DNA of 64,000 bases, taken from positions 1 to 64,000 of the forward strand of contig DATJVC010000017.1 of the NCBI GenBank assembly GCA_035501935.1, in the 5' to 3' direction. The DNA is from Gammaproteobacteria bacterium (lineage in GTDB: Bacteria > Pseudomonadota > Gammaproteobacteria > JAJPIJ01). The position numbers were made by a program, and so were the translations under genes. Positions 61,925-64,000 of the stretch are shown here, in pieces. The notes beneath the pieces were generated by a model. That model was given only the letters and a program-made list of their open reading frames with translations, made no database searches and was not told where the DNA came from. How positions within the stretch are numbered: position 1 is the first letter of the stretch; every line of letters starts with the position of its first letter.

Positions 61925-62965
61925 ATGCGCAGTGATTCAATAACAAGAATGGTGATGGCCGGGTTGTGTGGATTGCTGCTGGCAACCGCGCAGGCGGCCG
62001 ATGCCGACAATCAGACTGCGCTCGCGGCGGCGCAGCGCGGCGACTACGTACAGGCCTACGCGATATGGAAGCCCCGCGCGGAAAGCGGCGAGGCCCGCGC
62101 GCAATACAACCTCGGCGTGCTCTACGAACGCGGTCTTGGGGTGGATATCGATTACGCGCAGGCCATGTACTGGTATCAGAAATCCGCGGAACAGGGAGAC
62201 ACCGGCGCGCAGTTCAACCTCGGCAATTTATTCCGCAACGGGCAGGGCGCCCCGGCCGATGCCGCCGAGGCCGCGCACTGGTATCAAAAGGCAGCGGAGG
62301 CCGGCCATCCGCAGGCCCAGGCCAGCCTCGGTTACATGTATGCGACGGGGCAGGGCGTGCAGCGCGATTACGCCACGGCCATGCAGTGGTATCGCAAGGC
62401 GGCGGATCAGGGCGTGGCACAGGCCATCTACGATCTCGGCGTCATGTATGCCAGGGGGCAGGGTGTCGATCGCGATGCGGTCGAGGCGGAGCGCCGGTAC
62501 CGTGCAGCGGCTGACAAGGGACTTGCAGAGGCGCAGAACGCGCTCGGGAAAATGTACCGCGACGGCGACGGCGTGACCGCCAATGACGCCGAGGCGCTGC
62601 GCTGGCTGCGCGCGGCGGCGGATCAGAAACACGCCGAGGCCGAATATCTGCTGGGCACGATGTACGGTGAAGGCCGCGGCACGGCGCAGGATTACGCGCA
62701 GGCGGTCTACTGGTGGACGCGCGCGGCGCGGCAGAACAACACCGACGCGCAATATCTTCTGTGCCTGGCATATCGTCTGGGCCACGGCGTGGACGTGGAC
62801 AAGATCAAGGCCTACGCGTGGTGCGACATCGCCGTGGCCGGCGGCTCCAAGGAGGCCACCGACACCCGCGCCAGTCTGGTGAAGGATATGAGCAGCAGCG
62901 AAGTCAAACAGGCCGAGGACGTGGCGGCCCTGCTGACGAAGGACTACATCACCAAAGCGGAATAA
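61925..62965 (+). CDS. Periplasmic Sel1-repeat protein
   Basis: A 346-residue protein with a signal peptide (cleavage near residue 25, AQAADADN) followed by about seven Sel1-like repeats of 36 residues, each with the pattern AxxxYxxGxGVxxDxxxAxxWYxKAAxxG. The repeats form a right-handed alpha solenoid that binds partner proteins. The last repeat is followed by a helical tail. It is divergent from the proline-rich Sel1 gene and followed by a third Sel1 gene 105 bases downstream. The -10 box abuts the ATG. Partners are unknown. Confidence 0.9.
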   Translation: MRSDSITRMVMAGLCGLLLATAQAADADNQTALAAAQRGDYVQAYAIWKPRAESGEARAQYNLGVLYERGLGVDIDYAQAMYWYQKSAEQGDTGAQFNLGNLFRNGQGAPADAAEAAHWYQKAAEAGHPQAQASLGYMYATGQGVQRDYATAMQWYRKAADQGVAQAIYDLGVMYARGQGVDRDAVEAERRYRAAADKGLAEAQNALGKMYRDGDGVTANDAEALRWLRAAADQKHAEAEYLLGTMYGEGRGTAQDYAQAVYWWTRAARQNNTDAQYLLCLAYRLGHGVDVDKIKAYAWCDIAVAGGSKEATDTRASLVKDMSSSEVKQAEDVAALLTKDYITKAE

Positions 62966-63070
62966 ATTCCGCGTGGCAATTGCGCAATAGTTCGCAGCAG
63001 TTCCCGCCGGTGTTGCTAAACTAAAAAAGAAAGTGAACGTGCCCCTGCATGTCGCACGAAGCGATCCGCG

Positions 63071-64000
63071 ATGTCTGATCTGACCGTCAACGTTTCGATG
63101 CACTTGGAGCGCGCCAAAGCGGGCGACGTCGGCGCCATGGTGAGCCTCGCCGACAACTATCTGCATGGCTGGAGCCTTAAACGCGATCCGGCGAAGGCCG
63201 AGCAGTGGTACCGCAAGGCGGCGGAAGCCGGTTACGCGCCGGCGCAGTTTTCACTGGCGCAGGTTTATTTCGAAGGCGACGAGGACGTACCCGCCAATCC
63301 GGCCGAAGCATTTCGTTGGTATCGGACGGCGGCGGAACACGGCCATCCCGGCGCCCAGGCGGCGCTGGCCTGGTGTTATCAGCAGGGCATCGCCGTGGAA
63401 CGCGACCTGGCCGCCGCCGTGCATTGGTATCGACAGGCGGCGGCTGGCGGCCAGGTCATTGCCTGCCATAATCTGGGTTGGCTGTACGCGCACGGCGAAG
63501 GCGTCGCGCGCGATCCCGTTCAGGCCGCTGAGTGGTACCGGCGGGCGGCGGAGCAGGGGTATCCCCCGTCGCAATTGCAACTTGGATTGGCCTGTCTCCG
63601 TGGTCATGGCGTGGCCGCGAATGAGGCGGAGGCCGTCCATTGGCTGGAACGCGCCGCCACCGGCGGACACGCCAGGGCGCAATACAATCTGGCCCTGCTC
63701 TACAGCGGCGGACGGGGATTGGCGCCCGACGAAACTCAAGCTGCGCACTGGGCGCAGCAGGCGGCGGAGCGGGGCTACGCCCGCGCCCAGTTTCATCTCG
63801 CCACGCTGTATGCCACCGGGCTCGGCATCGAGCGGGATCCCGTGGCGGGGGCGCATTGGTATCGCGCGGCGGCGGAGCAGGGGCACGCCCGCGCGCAGTA
63901 TGCGCTGGCCCGCGCTTATGCCGCGGGCACCGGTGTGGAACGCAATCCCGCCCTCTCGCGCCAGTGGCTGGAACAAGCGGCGGCACTTGGCCATCCCAAG
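63071..64000 (+). CDS. Sel1-repeat protein, 3' end outside the window
   Basis: 310 codons are open from the ATG at 63071 to the window edge without a stop, so this gene continues. It has no signal peptide (MSDLTVNVSMHLERAKAGDVGAM) and consists of about eight consecutive Sel1-like repeats with the typical WYRxAAExG units. It is therefore probably cytosolic, unlike the preceding Sel1 gene. Repeat units are close in sequence to each other and to those of the 61925 gene, which suggests local expansion. Function is unknown. Confidence 0.9.
   Translation, partial: MSDLTVNVSMHLERAKAGDVGAMVSLADNYLHGWSLKRDPAKAEQWYRKAAEAGYAPAQFSLAQVYFEGDEDVPANPAEAFRWYRTAAEHGHPGAQAALAWCYQQGIAVERDLAAAVHWYRQAAAGGQVIACHNLGWLYAHGEGVARDPVQAAEWYRRAAEQGYPPSQLQLGLACLRGHGVAANEAEAVHWLERAATGGHARAQYNLALLYSGGRGLAPDETQAAHWAQQAAERGYARAQFHLATLYATGLGIERDPVAGAHWYRAAAEQGHARAQYALARAYAAGTGVERNPALSRQWLEQAAALGHPK

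Overview
The window is a GC-rich, densely packed chromosomal segment of a Gram-negative proteobacterium. The best guess is a gammaproteobacterium of a Chromatiales/Acidiferrobacterales-like lineage. Supporting features are the tsaD/plsY/folB neighbourhood, an E. coli-type cca, recC-recB-recD, uvrA next to ssb, coq7, zapE, a sulfite reductase hemoprotein paired with a DUF934 protein, and a bacterial hopanoid cluster. I saw no tRNA, rRNA, CRISPR array, transposase or integrase gene. The taxonomic statement is inference from gene content.

Layout. 1-9.2 kb: tRNA and translation genes (yqeY fragment, rpsU, tsaD, cca), phospholipid and folate enzymes (plsY, folB), two methyltransferases, an NDUFA9-type SDR protein and a soluble lytic transglycosylase. 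9.3-15.3 kb: a run of plus-strand genes with tiny gaps (TSUP exporter, nitroreductase, asparaginase, yjbQ, coq7, pirin, Kef-type antiporter). 15.3-22.5 kb: stress and DNA-metabolism genes (hsp20 behind a near-perfect sigma-32 promoter, a Do-type protease, a CbbY-like phosphatase, rmuC, a PA0069-type radical SAM protein, zapE). 22.5-26.9 kb: an AT-rich intergenic region with a candidate small RNA, sulfite reductase plus DUF934, and pyruvate kinase. 27-33.3 kb: ssb, an MFS transporter and uvrA, followed by a low-GC accessory patch. 33.3-41.3 kb: a flavoprotein and the hopanoid operon. 41.4-50.5 kb: recCBD and a MoCo-carrier-like gene. 50.5-64 kb: YihY, a molybdopterin oxidoreductase, MscS, glucokinase, rimO, an RRM protein with a Zn-ribbon neighbour, an M48 protease and a cluster of Sel1-repeat genes that runs off the window.

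How genes work together. The minus-strand run 41339->34680 makes squalene with a single squalene synthase of the eukaryote-like type, cyclises it (Shc), and modifies the hopanoid side chain (HpnG, HpnA). A 2-oxoglutarate dioxygenase-like gene sits between hpnG and hpnA, and two unstudied envelope genes follow hpnA. RecCBD, UvrA, SSB and RmuC give the window a DNA-repair flavour. The sulfite reductase/DUF934 pair is assimilatory sulfur metabolism.

Most unusual observations. (1) Just after uvrA, a 60-bp diverged copy of the uvrA 3' end (46/60 identical, same frame and stop) lies about 590 bp downstream. Between the two copies are a low-GC gene with a HEPN-like Rx4H motif and an attC-like site overlapping its stop codon, which looks like a stray integron cassette at the uvrA terminus. 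(2) A 139-bp inverted-repeat element supplies the start codon of a flavoprotein gene. (3) There is a REP-like hairpin shared by two distant terminators, a triple hairpin behind the protease gene, an apparent orphan small RNA with its own terminator, and two genes whose -10 boxes predict leaderless mRNAs.
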